Positions 38,665-49,110 of a stretch of DNA of 64,000 nucleotides are shown here, in pieces (the first letter of the stretch is position 1; each line of letters opens with the position of its first letter). The position numbers and the translations under genes were made by a program. Origin of the DNA: Promethearchaeota archaeon (GTDB lineage Archaea > Asgardarchaeota > Lokiarchaeia > Sigyniarchaeales > SOKP01); NCBI GenBank assembly GCA_016840085.1, contig JAEOTA010000081.1:62001-126000 (forward strand), in the 5' to 3' direction. Below the pieces are notes generated by a model. It saw only the letters and a list, made by a program, of their open reading frames with translations, was not told the DNA's origin and made no database searches.

Positions 38665-40950
38665 TTAAATAACCCAATAGAGTGGATTTTCTTGTCCATA
38701 TTCATTCTTTGCTGAATATATCTTATTTAAATAAGATAAACTATAATATCTCTCGATTTCTTCATTTGTTAAGTGACCATATACTTCCCACCCTATAACC
38801 AAATAATATTTATTATCTAATGTTATATAAACATCAGAATCATATTTATTTTTTAGTTCTTGTAATATATTAAACCCAGTTTCATTAAAGTGATTATCAG
38901 GTGGAAATAAATTTAATTCATGCCTTAAAAAATAATGAATTTCATTACATTGTAGCTCTCGGGTATTGTTATCATAAGGATAATCATAAAAGATAAATAT
39001 ATAATTGAATCCAAATTCAGTAATTATTACACTTTTTTTATAATTATTTTCTGAATACCACTTAATACCGCTTACTTCCTGCTGTTTCAAACTAACATCA
39101 TTTATAGTAAAAAATTCATGTATATAAGAAGAAAATAATGAAAAAGTAATAAAAACAATAAAAAATAATTTAATTCTCTTTCTCCTGATTTTATCTATTC
39201 TTATAAGTTTATGAATATAGGCTCCATATCCTATAGCTATTATTGGAGAGGACATATAAAATATTCTTACAAAATACATTTGACTTGGAAATATCATGTC
39301 AAAAATTAGCACTACTATTAACATTAACATTAGAATTAAGCCCCAAATTAATAATACTTTACCTTTAGGTTTTTTTTGAAATAAAATTAATCCCCAAATT
39401 CCAAAAATAATAATAAAAAAAAGTTCAATTACTACAAAGATAGTTGTCAGTATTAATTTAAAGAGAAATAAATTACCAATAATAAACATAGTAACTATAA
39501 TTATTACAATAATAATTGAAATAGGGATAATAAACTTATCTTCAATTTTCTTATAGATATTAGATTTTTCTCCTATAATTGTTGCCTCATATCTTCCATT
39601 CGTAAAAATAATTGATTTTTTTATCCTCCAAATTAATAAGCTCAGTGGTAACACTAAAATACATGCTAGAAAAACAAATTCTTTCCAATATGTTACAATT
39701 TTATTTAAAAACCAAAAATGCTCAGATCCAAAGCCAAAATTATAAAGAATTATAAAAACTATTGATAATATCGACAATAATATAAAATCTATGCCTCTCT
39801 TAATATCTTTAATAAAATAAATGAAATAAATCCACATAAAGGATATTAGTAATAATATTGTGGTAAGTGAATGAGTAAGCGTAGCACTAATAAATACTAT
39901 TATTATTAAGGAGTAATAAAATAAAATATCTTTAAACAAAATATTTCTTGTTGGTCTGTTTAATTGAACTAAAGTTATTATTCGTGAATAAAAAAGATAA
40001 AAAATAAATAAACCTTGTATTAATGCTAAACTCGATGGCCAGTATTGATACATCATATAATTAAACCCCACATAAGAAAACTCTAAAATAAATACCCCAA
40101 ACAAAGCTAGATTTTTATTTTTGAAAATTTTCACTAGTAAATTATAAAAAACTAACGCAGACAATAAAATTGTATAAAATGTGAAATATTTGGGAATTAA
40201 GATTACATCTAAACCTGAGAAAAAATGAAATATCGAACTAAATATGTGGAATCCTAAGCTGCCATAATATTCATTTAAAGGTAAAATATTCATTTCTGAT
40301 ATCATTTTGATAATTGTGATATGTAACCAAGGATCTGTTCCATAAAAAAAGTCAAATCTTACAACATTTAAAATACAATTCAATATTAAGAAAATAATTA
40401 ATAAAACACAATTTAGATGAATTTTACTTTTTATCAACTTTAATATTGAAAAATCTTTCCCTATGAAATCTATTGGTAATAAAGATTTATAAGATCCAAA
40501 TAATTTGTATCTCCGTGTTTTAATTTCAGCTATAATTATATATGAAAATATTGAAAAAAAGACAATAGTTGTAAAATAATAAATAAAAATTCCTGTTATT
40601 TTATTTATTATAAAGAAACTAATATATCCTAATAAGATATAATATGATAAATTAATAATTAACGTAAAACTTAATTTTTCTAAAATAGTAAAACTTTTTT
40701 TCTTAAATATTATAAAAAAGATAGGATAACTAGGTATAAATAGAATGTAGTAAATAGAACTCAAGAGAACTAAAGAGTTAAACAAGAAGTTTAAAAAAGG
40801 AATATTATTAGTCCCTATTATACCATTTAAATTAAGCAATTTGAATAAAATCAATAATGCAGAAAATAAGGAAAAAAGAAAACTAATAAAAACTACTCTT
40901 GCTTTCAAAAAAAAGAGAATTTTAAAAAAAAATATTTTCCAATTTTTCAT
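38665..40950 (-). CDS. Large polytopic membrane protein, GT-C-like (paralogue B)
   Basis: 761 aa, YGTDPWLHITIIKMI, ends ENPLYWVI; collinear with 13075..15360. Confidence 0.75.
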   Translation of the reverse strand: MKNWKIFFFKILFFLKARVVFISFLFSLFSALLILFKLLNLNGIIGTNNIPFLNFLFNSLVLLSSIYYILFIPSYPIFFIIFKKKSFTILEKLSFTLIINLSYYILLGYISFFIINKITGIFIYYFTTIVFFSIFSYIIIAEIKTRRYKLFGSYKSLLPIDFIGKDFSILKLIKSKIHLNCVLLIIFLILNCILNVVRFDFFYGTDPWLHITIIKMISEMNILPLNEYYGSLGFHIFSSIFHFFSGLDVILIPKYFTFYTILLSALVFYNLLVKIFKNKNLALFGVFILEFSYVGFNYMMYQYWPSSLALIQGLFIFYLFYSRIITLVQLNRPTRNILFKDILFYYSLIIIVFISATLTHSLTTILLLISFMWIYFIYFIKDIKRGIDFILLSILSIVFIILYNFGFGSEHFWFLNKIVTYWKEFVFLACILVLPLSLLIWRIKKSIIFTNGRYEATIIGEKSNIYKKIEDKFIIPISIIIVIIIVTMFIIGNLFLFKLILTTIFVVIELFFIIIFGIWGLILFQKKPKGKVLLIWGLILMLMLIVVLIFDMIFPSQMYFVRIFYMSSPIIAIGYGAYIHKLIRIDKIRRKRIKLFFIVFITFSLFSSYIHEFFTINDVSLKQQEVSGIKWYSENNYKKSVIITEFGFNYIFIFYDYPYDNNTRELQCNEIHYFLRHELNLFPPDNHFNETGFNILQELKNKYDSDVYITLDNKYYLVIGWEVYGHLTNEEIERYYSLSYLNKIYSAKNEYGQENPLYWVI

Positions 40951-41066
40951 TAGTTTGAGTAATTTTAATTCAATTATAAGTCTGTGTACTTTCTAAGAAA
41001 TAAAATTTTAGTCAATATTTAATTCTAATATTTCGTTTTTTAGAATTATTTAATGTTATTTTCTGA

Positions 41067-42728
41067 ATGGTTACTTTAATGACTTATGATGACAAGGATG
41101 AAACTGAAAAAATTACAAGTGAACATAGAAATCTCGCAAAAAATTCTTTTTACTCAATTTTAAATACTTATGGCACTTTTTTATTTACTTTAATTATAAC
41201 TTTTTTTATTGCTAGATTAATTTCTAAGGAAGCGTGGGGATATCTAATTCTAGCAAATTCTTATATTCTTATTATTACAATAATTCTAACTTTTTTACCG
41301 CCTGGCTTAAACCAAACATTAAATTATTTTATTCCACGTTATTACGCTTTAAACCAAATAAGCAGATTGAAGTCGCTAATAAAGTACTCACTTATTTTAA
41401 AAATCATATTTTTAATTCCTGTGTTTTTTATAAGTTTTTTACTTTTTATTTTTTTATCAGATTTATTTGCATTAAATCTGACAGAGGAAAATTTAAACCT
41501 TTTATTTCTATTATCTCCTCTTATAATCATTAATAGTTTGGAAATTATATTTAATTCTATTAATCAAGGGTTCAACAAATATAACCTTCTTTTTATTTTG
41601 CTAATACTAAAATACTCAATATATATTGGGTTTTTAGCTTATTTTTTTTTCTTTCTTAAGACTATTACTCTTGAAACCCTAGTTATTACTAACGTTATTG
41701 CTTCTTTAATTTCTTTTATATTGAACTTCTTAATTATTTTAAAAATATATATTAAAATTAAAACTGATAAACAAATATCAAAATTTTCTAAAGAAGATCT
41801 ACAAAGAATTATAAAATATGGTATTCCCGTCAGAGTAGGGAAATTTTTAACTGAAATTTGGGTTGAAATCCAAACTCAAGCAATAAGTATATTTGAATCA
41901 TCAGACCAAATAACAGGTTTTAACATATCAAGAACATATTTATCTATCTCTGTAAATATTTTAGCTTCTTTATCATCTCCATTAACGATTTCTTTTTCAA
42001 GAATTATTGCTAAAAATGGAACAAATCGTATTGAATCATTATATAATCTTTTTGTAAAATACTCTTTATTTATGTATTTACTAATAACTGGTATCTTATA
42101 CTACGTAGTAGATTTTTTTATTGTTGTAATATTAGGAGAGACTTATTTAGTTTATTCAGAGCTCATAAAAATCTATCTCTTTTCTTATTTATTCTTGATC
42201 TTTGCTAGTCCATTTGACGCTCTCATGTTAGCTGAAAATAAGGCAAAATATATTGCCCAAATTAGGTTTTATGGTTTGTTGGTACGGGCACCACTATTTT
42301 TTATTTTATTAATAAATTTTGGTATGATTCCTGCCTTTTATGGAATTTTAATTAGTAATTTCTTATATGGCATTGGTTATTTGTTGTTCACGATTAAAAT
42401 TGGTAGGATAAAATTAAACTTTAAAAACATATTCTTTCAATATATTATATATTTCGTTTCTTTGGGTATTTCAATGATTCTACACATTTTTTTTGTTAAT
42501 AAGTGGAATTTTTTGATATTAAAGCAGTTAAATCTTCTCTTTTTTCAAAATTTTTATTTCTTATCATTAATTATTTTTATTTTTATTTTCATTCTCTTAA
42601 GTGTGGTTTTCAAGGTTTTTACAAAGAACGATATTGAGAATTTAAAAGGTTTCTTTAATAAGGAGAAAAAATTACATAGGTTTAGTAATAAAGTCTTAAA
42701 GATATTAAAAAAGATCTTTAGAGATTAA
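41067..42728 (+). CDS. Polysaccharide flippase (Wzx/MVF-like), second copy
   Basis: HRNLAKNSFYSILNTYGTFLFTLIITFFIARLISKEAWGYLILANSYILI; PPGLNQTLNYFIPRYY; multi-TM. Confidence 0.88.
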   Translation: MVTLMTYDDKDETEKITSEHRNLAKNSFYSILNTYGTFLFTLIITFFIARLISKEAWGYLILANSYILIITIILTFLPPGLNQTLNYFIPRYYALNQISRLKSLIKYSLILKIIFLIPVFFISFLLFIFLSDLFALNLTEENLNLLFLLSPLIIINSLEIIFNSINQGFNKYNLLFILLILKYSIYIGFLAYFFFFLKTITLETLVITNVIASLISFILNFLIILKIYIKIKTDKQISKFSKEDLQRIIKYGIPVRVGKFLTEIWVEIQTQAISIFESSDQITGFNISRTYLSISVNILASLSSPLTISFSRIIAKNGTNRIESLYNLFVKYSLFMYLLITGILYYVVDFFIVVILGETYLVYSELIKIYLFSYLFLIFASPFDALMLAENKAKYIAQIRFYGLLVRAPLFFILLINFGMIPAFYGILISNFLYGIGYLLFTIKIGRIKLNFKNIFFQYIIYFVSLGISMILHIFFVNKWNFLILKQLNLLFFQNFYFLSLIIFIFIFILLSVVFKVFTKNDIENLKGFFNKEKKLHRFSNKVLKILKKIFRD

Positions 42729-42741
42729 GAAATAATATTTA

Positions 42742-43986
42742 TTATATTATATATTTTAAAAACAGATTTAGTTTATTCAATAGTTTTGTAAAAAGAAAAT
42801 CAATTAAAATTCGAGTGTATTTATAATTCTGCCCTAAACTCAGATAATATTGAAGTAATTTTAATTTAATTTTATCTAAATAATTTACTTTATAAGATTT
42901 AACTCTAATTGGATATAATGATTTATTTTTAGCTAAAACCCTAGCATATAAGAAATTTTTATATTTTTTCTTAATATTTTGAGATAATAATATTTTTACC
43001 AATTTCTCTTCCTTCAGATCGAAAATTGAAGCAAACGACTCTATAATTTCTTTACCTTTTGATGTTCTAATTATGATATTAGAGTTACCTTCCTTATTTT
43101 GTTTTTTTTTTATATAACAATCTCCGAAAGAAATATCTGATAACCTATTCAGCTTATCAAAACAAAAAAGGCATCTATTCAAATTAAAATATTTTTTAAG
43201 TGATATTCGAATAGTTCTATCTAAAATTAAACTTCGACCAGAATTAAACACAATTTTTGAATGTCCTGGCCACCCATATTTTTCTTTTGTGCGATAATAG
43301 AACTCATCAGTATTTTCCTTAGATTTACCATAAAGGTCGTTAATAATTTTAAGAAAATTAAAGTTTAAGGTGGCATCACAGAATAATCCTAGAAAAAGTA
43401 AATTTTTTTCTAGTATTTTGTTTTTTCTTATAAATTTTTTGATACCCAATATTTGACAAGGGGTTCCAACGATAATATATTTTTTTTTATCCTTCTCTTT
43501 TAAAATTTCAATAACATTATAAACAGAAGCAGGGATATATTTTGATCCAGCAGATTTAATAATTTCACCAATATCATTAGACATTGCTAAACGTGCGGGG
43601 CGATCATTAGATTTTTGAAATTTAAGGACAAAAGCAGCATCAAATTCTCGATTTTTAATTAATTCAACTATTAATTTTGTAACCAAACCTCCACTTGTTG
43701 ATAATTTTCTGATTTGATTATTTTTACAAAAGCCACTAAAACACTCTATTGAATTTTGTTTGATAATATCCATAAAATTATCTTCTTCCATTAAATCCAG
43801 AGTAAAAATGTCAATACCTGGACAAACTTCTAAACAAATACCACACATATTACACAGATTTTCATTAACTTCTGGGATAAACTGTCCTCTTAATGATCTC
43901 ATAGAAATAGCATTTTCAGGGCAAGCTGAGCTACAAATTTCACAGGATACACATAAATCTAGTGCGACAGTTTTTGTAATATTCAT
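42742..43986 (-). CDS. 4Fe-4S ferredoxin-domain / F420 hydrogenase beta-subunit (FrhB)-like oxidoreductase
   Basis: CVSCEICSSACPENAI, CNMCGICLEVCPG; STSGGLVTKLIVEL; VGTPCQILGIKKFI. Confidence 0.9.
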   Translation of the reverse strand: MNITKTVALDLCVSCEICSSACPENAISMRSLRGQFIPEVNENLCNMCGICLEVCPGIDIFTLDLMEEDNFMDIIKQNSIECFSGFCKNNQIRKLSTSGGLVTKLIVELIKNREFDAAFVLKFQKSNDRPARLAMSNDIGEIIKSAGSKYIPASVYNVIEILKEKDKKKYIIVGTPCQILGIKKFIRKNKILEKNLLFLGLFCDATLNFNFLKIINDLYGKSKENTDEFYYRTKEKYGWPGHSKIVFNSGRSLILDRTIRISLKKYFNLNRCLFCFDKLNRLSDISFGDCYIKKKQNKEGNSNIIIRTSKGKEIIESFASIFDLKEEKLVKILLSQNIKKKYKNFLYARVLAKNKSLYPIRVKSYKVNYLDKIKLKLLQYYLSLGQNYKYTRILIDFLFTKLLNKLNLFLKYII

Positions 43987-44017
43987 AGTTTCAATAATGA
44001 AATTAAATGTTTTCTCT

Positions 44018-45370
44018 TTATTCTTGAATATATTTAGTGATTATATCAAAACAATTTCTCGTTTTTAAAATAGATTCAAACCTTGACTTAATTTTTTCCT
44101 TTTCATGCTGAAAATTTAGTAACATTTTTTCTAGGCTTTTATCTAGTATTTCAATATTTAAAAGATCCCTAATATCATAATAATAATCAGCTTGTTTGAA
44201 ATATTCTAATAACTCGTAATATTTTACTGCCCACCCGATAACAATAGCAGGTACACCGTTCTTATATGCATGAATAATAGAATGATAACGCGAAGCAATG
44301 ACAAAATCAAATTTTTTTATAAGATTTTCAATTTCAATAACATTTAAATCGTCTGAGATTAAATAGATTCTTTCATTATTTGTCAAGAGATTTTTAATTT
44401 TTTCACATATTTCAACATCTCCATTTGAATGCCGTAAAATATAGACATTTTTCTTGGCTTTCATCAATTTCTTTAATATATGGGAGTAGATACTGTAAAT
44501 TTTTTCAGTTTTTATTCTTTCAATAACCATTCTGTTAGGAATTATACAAACAGAATTAGGGAGAATATTATAATCTTTACTTTTTATTTCTTCTCTATAA
44601 ATATTTGATAAATTATAACCTTCATTTTGAATGACGATATCAAATGTTTTCTTGATATTTATGTTCTTAAATTGACTTAAATATCTTAATCCATCATATT
44701 CCCTAGAAAAAATTACTTTTGGGTATTTCAAATAGTATTTTGCTAACGGATAGAAAAATATTCTATTTTTAAATGAAAAATTAAATGGTCCAATAGATTG
44801 GGGAAAAATTAAATAAGGAATTTCTTGCTTTTTAGCAATAATTATATCTAAAATATAAAAAATCCAATAATTTTGGTCAAATTGCGAAGAAAATCTATAT
44901 CCACTGATATCAATTATAAGGGCCGTATTTTCAATTATATTTTCTATTTTGGTATCAAAAAGACTACGTTTAAAAGTTTTTATAAAATATTTGTGCAAAA
45001 TACATGAGAGTAAGATTCTATGCCAATTTGTCCAAGGTGTAATATTAAACTTGTATTTATAGCTTTCAATTGTCTCAAATTCGAAAATAGAAAATAAATA
45101 GAATTTCTTATTCGGAAATTTTCTCTTCATTTGATCCACTACGGTAAATGTCATTGCCTGAGCACCTTTATTAGCAAGACTTCCACCAACTATAATTATA
45201 TTATTTCTACTCTTATTAGAAATGTTTATTTTTCTTTTTTTCCAAATTAAGTTAAAACCTGTTTCTATGAGTAGAATTATAGGCAAAATAAAATTTAAAA
45301 AAACGTTTCTAATTATTTCTACACATTTTGTTAAGTTCTCAGATATTCTTCTCATAAAATAAGAAATCAT
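44018..45370 (-). CDS. Polysaccharide pyruvyl transferase family protein
   Basis: IIIVGGSLANKGAQAMTFTVVDQMKRKFP; FPQSIGPF; FVIASRYHSIIHAYKNGVPAIVIGWAVKYYEL. Confidence 0.9.
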   Translation of the reverse strand: MISYFMRRISENLTKCVEIIRNVFLNFILPIILLIETGFNLIWKKRKINISNKSRNNIIIVGGSLANKGAQAMTFTVVDQMKRKFPNKKFYLFSIFEFETIESYKYKFNITPWTNWHRILLSCILHKYFIKTFKRSLFDTKIENIIENTALIIDISGYRFSSQFDQNYWIFYILDIIIAKKQEIPYLIFPQSIGPFNFSFKNRIFFYPLAKYYLKYPKVIFSREYDGLRYLSQFKNINIKKTFDIVIQNEGYNLSNIYREEIKSKDYNILPNSVCIIPNRMVIERIKTEKIYSIYSHILKKLMKAKKNVYILRHSNGDVEICEKIKNLLTNNERIYLISDDLNVIEIENLIKKFDFVIASRYHSIIHAYKNGVPAIVIGWAVKYYELLEYFKQADYYYDIRDLLNIEILDKSLEKMLLNFQHEKEKIKSRFESILKTRNCFDIITKYIQE

Positions 45371-45562
45371 AATTAATAAGAAAAATTTGGGAAATTATTA
45401 TTTAAGTTGCTAAAATCTTTAGAATTATATAAAATTGACCAGATATCATCTCTTAAAATCAAATTATTTACGAAAATATTAAAAATCTAAATGTGCCAAG
45501 AAAAATAAACACATTAGTCTATTATAGAATTTTGTTCTCTATTGGAGACTTATTAATCTTGT

Positions 45563-47578
45563 TTAAATCTTAAAAAAAATATATTTGTTATTTTCATAAA
45601 GAACACTATAATTACCTCTAATCTGAAGTAAAGCCGATACTGTTATATTGAATTTTGGCGTGATTGAATAATTAATCTCATTTAAAATAATCATTTCAGA
45701 TATAGTCGTAAAATTAGTTCCATACGTATAAAAAATTGATGAATTGATAACCAAATACCTATAAATTGAAATTAAACTAAACATATTTTTTGGGGCAATA
45801 TTATCAAAAAGCATTAAATTAATCTCATTTGTTTTACTACCATAAACTCTATTAAAATAATCTCCAGAATACAGGAAAACATCATCCAGATCCTTATCAT
45901 TATAATAGCTATAATAGAAATACGTGTAATGTTCATCTAAATGGGATATATATAAATATAATCCCAATCCTAATAAAATAGAAAATGTAATAACTTTATA
46001 TTCTTTTAAATTAACAGATTTTTGGTTTTTGCCTTCTTTATACTGAGAAACTTTATGATTTAAAAAAGTAATAAATTCTCTTATCACTAAACAAAAAAGA
46101 ATTGCCCAGAATCCTTGAAATAATTCAAACAATCGTGGAATAAATCGTACTAAAAAAGTTACTGGAATTATAAATGAAATTTTGAACTTATACAGGAATC
46201 CAACTATAACGAATGTAATGAAAGTTACCAAGAGTGAAAATAATAGAAAAGAAATTATTTTAATATAAAATGAGGATAGCTTATTTTTTTTCTTTAGATT
46301 TAGAAAGAAGGCGATGAACAAAATAAATGTTAAATATTTTAAATTATTATTTTGAAAAGATTTAATAAGATATTCAAGAAAATTGAAAAATGCTCTCGTA
46401 ATATTTACATTTTGTACATTCAATAATTGTAAATTATATAGTTGAAAATTTTGAGAAGAGCTATAATTATTTACATTTACGCTATAAGTATTATAGTAAT
46501 AAAGAATTGTATTAATTATACTTATTCCCTGTAAGAAAAGATTAAGGAAGTAAAATAGTGAAAATAATAAGAAAAATGAAATTATAATTAAATTATTCTT
46601 TAAAATATTTTTAATTTTAATCCCTTCTGCTTCTTTTCTAGAAATAATGCTTTTAAGTAAGCCCCATAATTCATACATTAGAAATAAGACAATATAAAAA
46701 ACCCCATAAAGAACATGGCATAGAAAAATGCCTCCTAAAAGACCTCCCCTCTTGAAATTATTAACATAACTTTGAGAATTTTCAAAACTTAAAATGAAAA
46801 TAAATCCAAAGGTAGTTGCAAGTATAGATGGAACAGAAAGAATATATCGAAAAAAGAGAAATCTAAAACTTAGAAAAATAACTAAAGTAAAAATGATATA
46901 TTCATTTTTAGTAAAAATTTTTTTTGCTAAATAATATATGGTAAGAACGTTGAAATACATTAAAAACATTGGAATAAATTTAATATAATAATAAAAAATA
47001 AAGTAATCATTAATAAAAATTAAAGGCGCTGCTGAAAAGAAGATAAAACCAGCAGAATATCCTTTAACTAATTCGTAATCTAACCCACCATAAAATTTCA
47101 ATTTTATAACAGCTTCAAACCAATAAAATGGATCTCTATAAGGCAAACTTAAATTTTGTTCAACAGAGAATTGAATTAAAGACTGGAGAACGAAAATTAT
47201 AATCAATATTGCTAAACGTATGCAATTTTGCCTTTCTTTAAGAAGTATTAATCTTTTCTTAAAATTTTTAATCTTTACCCTTGAATGGTATATTTCATCT
47301 TTTTGATACCAAAAAATAAATGAGATTATTATAAAAATAGAGGGTGGTAAATACACATATATAAAATTAAATTCCAAAAACATCTCAATTATATAGCAAT
47401 AGCTAATAAAAAGTAAGACTCCTATCCCAAATGATTCCAGAATTGTTTTTAAAGATACTTTCTCCTGTCTTAAATTACTACTTATACAAATTAAAAAAAA
47501 ATATCCAAAAAGAATTATGTAAATTGAGAATAGTATAAAAATTACCAGAATTATTAAAAAAAGAAGTGGAGTTATCAT
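45563..47578 (-). CDS. GT-C-like polytopic membrane protein
   Basis: 671 aa, many TM segments; SLPYRDPFYWFEAVIKLK loop; glycan cluster context. Confidence 0.6.
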   Translation of the reverse strand: MITPLLFLIILVIFILFSIYIILFGYFFLICISSNLRQEKVSLKTILESFGIGVLLFISYCYIIEMFLEFNFIYVYLPPSIFIIISFIFWYQKDEIYHSRVKIKNFKKRLILLKERQNCIRLAILIIIFVLQSLIQFSVEQNLSLPYRDPFYWFEAVIKLKFYGGLDYELVKGYSAGFIFFSAAPLIFINDYFIFYYYIKFIPMFLMYFNVLTIYYLAKKIFTKNEYIIFTLVIFLSFRFLFFRYILSVPSILATTFGFIFILSFENSQSYVNNFKRGGLLGGIFLCHVLYGVFYIVLFLMYELWGLLKSIISRKEAEGIKIKNILKNNLIIISFFLLFSLFYFLNLFLQGISIINTILYYYNTYSVNVNNYSSSQNFQLYNLQLLNVQNVNITRAFFNFLEYLIKSFQNNNLKYLTFILFIAFFLNLKKKNKLSSFYIKIISFLLFSLLVTFITFVIVGFLYKFKISFIIPVTFLVRFIPRLFELFQGFWAILFCLVIREFITFLNHKVSQYKEGKNQKSVNLKEYKVITFSILLGLGLYLYISHLDEHYTYFYYSYYNDKDLDDVFLYSGDYFNRVYGSKTNEINLMLFDNIAPKNMFSLISIYRYLVINSSIFYTYGTNFTTISEMIILNEINYSITPKFNITVSALLQIRGNYSVLYENNKYIFFKI

Positions 47579-47866
47579 ATGTAAACAATTTATAATATAA
47601 GAAAAGTATTTAAAAAGTTTAATTATATAAAAGCATAATTTTCTTATAAAAATTACAAATTTATTATTAATTAACTTTATTTTAGTGAACAGATTTTAAT
47701 TTTAAATGGTATCATTGGAAAAGATTTAGGGGATTATTAAAGCATATCTTAACTCTTATATTAATGAGAAAAGTTGACTTTTGAATAGAAAAATATTGCA
47801 AATAAAATTAAACGATTATATATAGATGTTTAAAAAAACAATTAAATAATGTATTTATTCAATTAG

Positions 47867-49084
47867 ATGTTTAGGTTGTTGAAAAAGATTAAATATTTCT
47901 TGAATTTTTTATTAGATTTTATTTCTAAAAAATTAGATATGGATATTGGACATTTAATAACATATTTCTTATCAACTTTATATAGCAATAATCAAGTTAA
48001 AAATAAGTTATTAATTTTTGGAAGTACTAATGGAAAACAATTTCTAGGTAATAGTAAAGATCTCTTTCTTTATCTTACCAAGCATTCAAATTATCATTGT
48101 GTTTGGATAACTGCCTCCAAACAAGTATTTGAAAATTTGAAAAAACAAAATTATAACGTTGTTTTAAATCGAGATTGGTTTAGGGCAATCAAAATTTTAA
48201 AAATGGCAAATTATATTTTTATCACGCACGGTTTTGGAGATATCGCATGGATTAAATTTTCACCAAAAACAAAATTCATTCATTTAGAGCACGGAACCGC
48301 ATTAAAAAAACAAGGATTTGATTTTCTAGAAAAGAAATACAATATATTTCAAAAAATCCTATTTGAAAAATTAGCTAAGAGGATAGATTATATGATTGTT
48401 CCATCAGAAGAAGCAAAAAAATTAAAAATGTCGTGTTATCATTTACCTTCTAATAAGTTTATTATAAGTGGTTATCCTAGAAACGATATCCTTATAAATT
48501 ATACAAAAAATTTGCAGGAAACTATTAAAGAGAAATTAAATCTTAAAAAAGATCATGAAATTTTGTTATATGCGCCAACATATAGAAGAGAATATGAATA
48601 TGAAAGTTCTATAAACAAAATTTTCCTTGAAAAATTAGATCAGTTTTTAATAAAGGAAAAAAAGATTTTCTTATATAAACCTCATCCTTTTTCAGAAAAA
48701 ATAGAAACAGAGATTTATAAAAATATTATATCTATTTCACCTAAGATAAACATCTCGGACTTATTAATAATTACAGATCTATTAATCACCGATTATTCTG
48801 GTGTTTTTTTTGATTATCTCCTTACTTTACGACCAATCGTGTTTTTTAGCTACGATTTAGACATATATAAAGACGCTCGAAATTTTTATTATGATTATGA
48901 ATCTTTTGTTCCTGGACCAATAGCCAAAACTGGAGATGAATTAATATTAATATTAAAAAATATTAACGATTGGAACAAAAAGTATGAGAAAAAGAGAAAA
49001 ATAATTCATAATAGGTTTAACAAATATTCCGATGGAAACTCAAGGCAGAGAATCATCAAATTTTTAGATTTAAAATTAAATTAA
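47867..49084 (+). CDS. CDP-glycerol glycerophosphotransferase family (TagB/TagF-like)
   Basis: FITHGFGDIAW..KFIHLEHGTALKKQG, LLYAPTYRREY, YKPHPF, LLITDYSGVFFDYLLTLRPIVFFSYDLDIYKDARNFYYDY. Confidence 0.92.
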   Translation: MFRLLKKIKYFLNFLLDFISKKLDMDIGHLITYFLSTLYSNNQVKNKLLIFGSTNGKQFLGNSKDLFLYLTKHSNYHCVWITASKQVFENLKKQNYNVVLNRDWFRAIKILKMANYIFITHGFGDIAWIKFSPKTKFIHLEHGTALKKQGFDFLEKKYNIFQKILFEKLAKRIDYMIVPSEEAKKLKMSCYHLPSNKFIISGYPRNDILINYTKNLQETIKEKLNLKKDHEILLYAPTYRREYEYESSINKIFLEKLDQFLIKEKKIFLYKPHPFSEKIETEIYKNIISISPKINISDLLIITDLLITDYSGVFFDYLLTLRPIVFFSYDLDIYKDARNFYYDYESFVPGPIAKTGDELILILKNINDWNKKYEKKRKIIHNRFNKYSDGNSRQRIIKFLDLKLN

Positions 49085-49110
49085 GTCCTTAATTCTAAGA
49101 CATTACTAAT

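Noticed and set aside
47700-47860. Possible protein-like fragment WYHWKRFRGLLKHILTLILMRKVDF in the intergenic region
   Set aside because: Too short and no matching family recognised.
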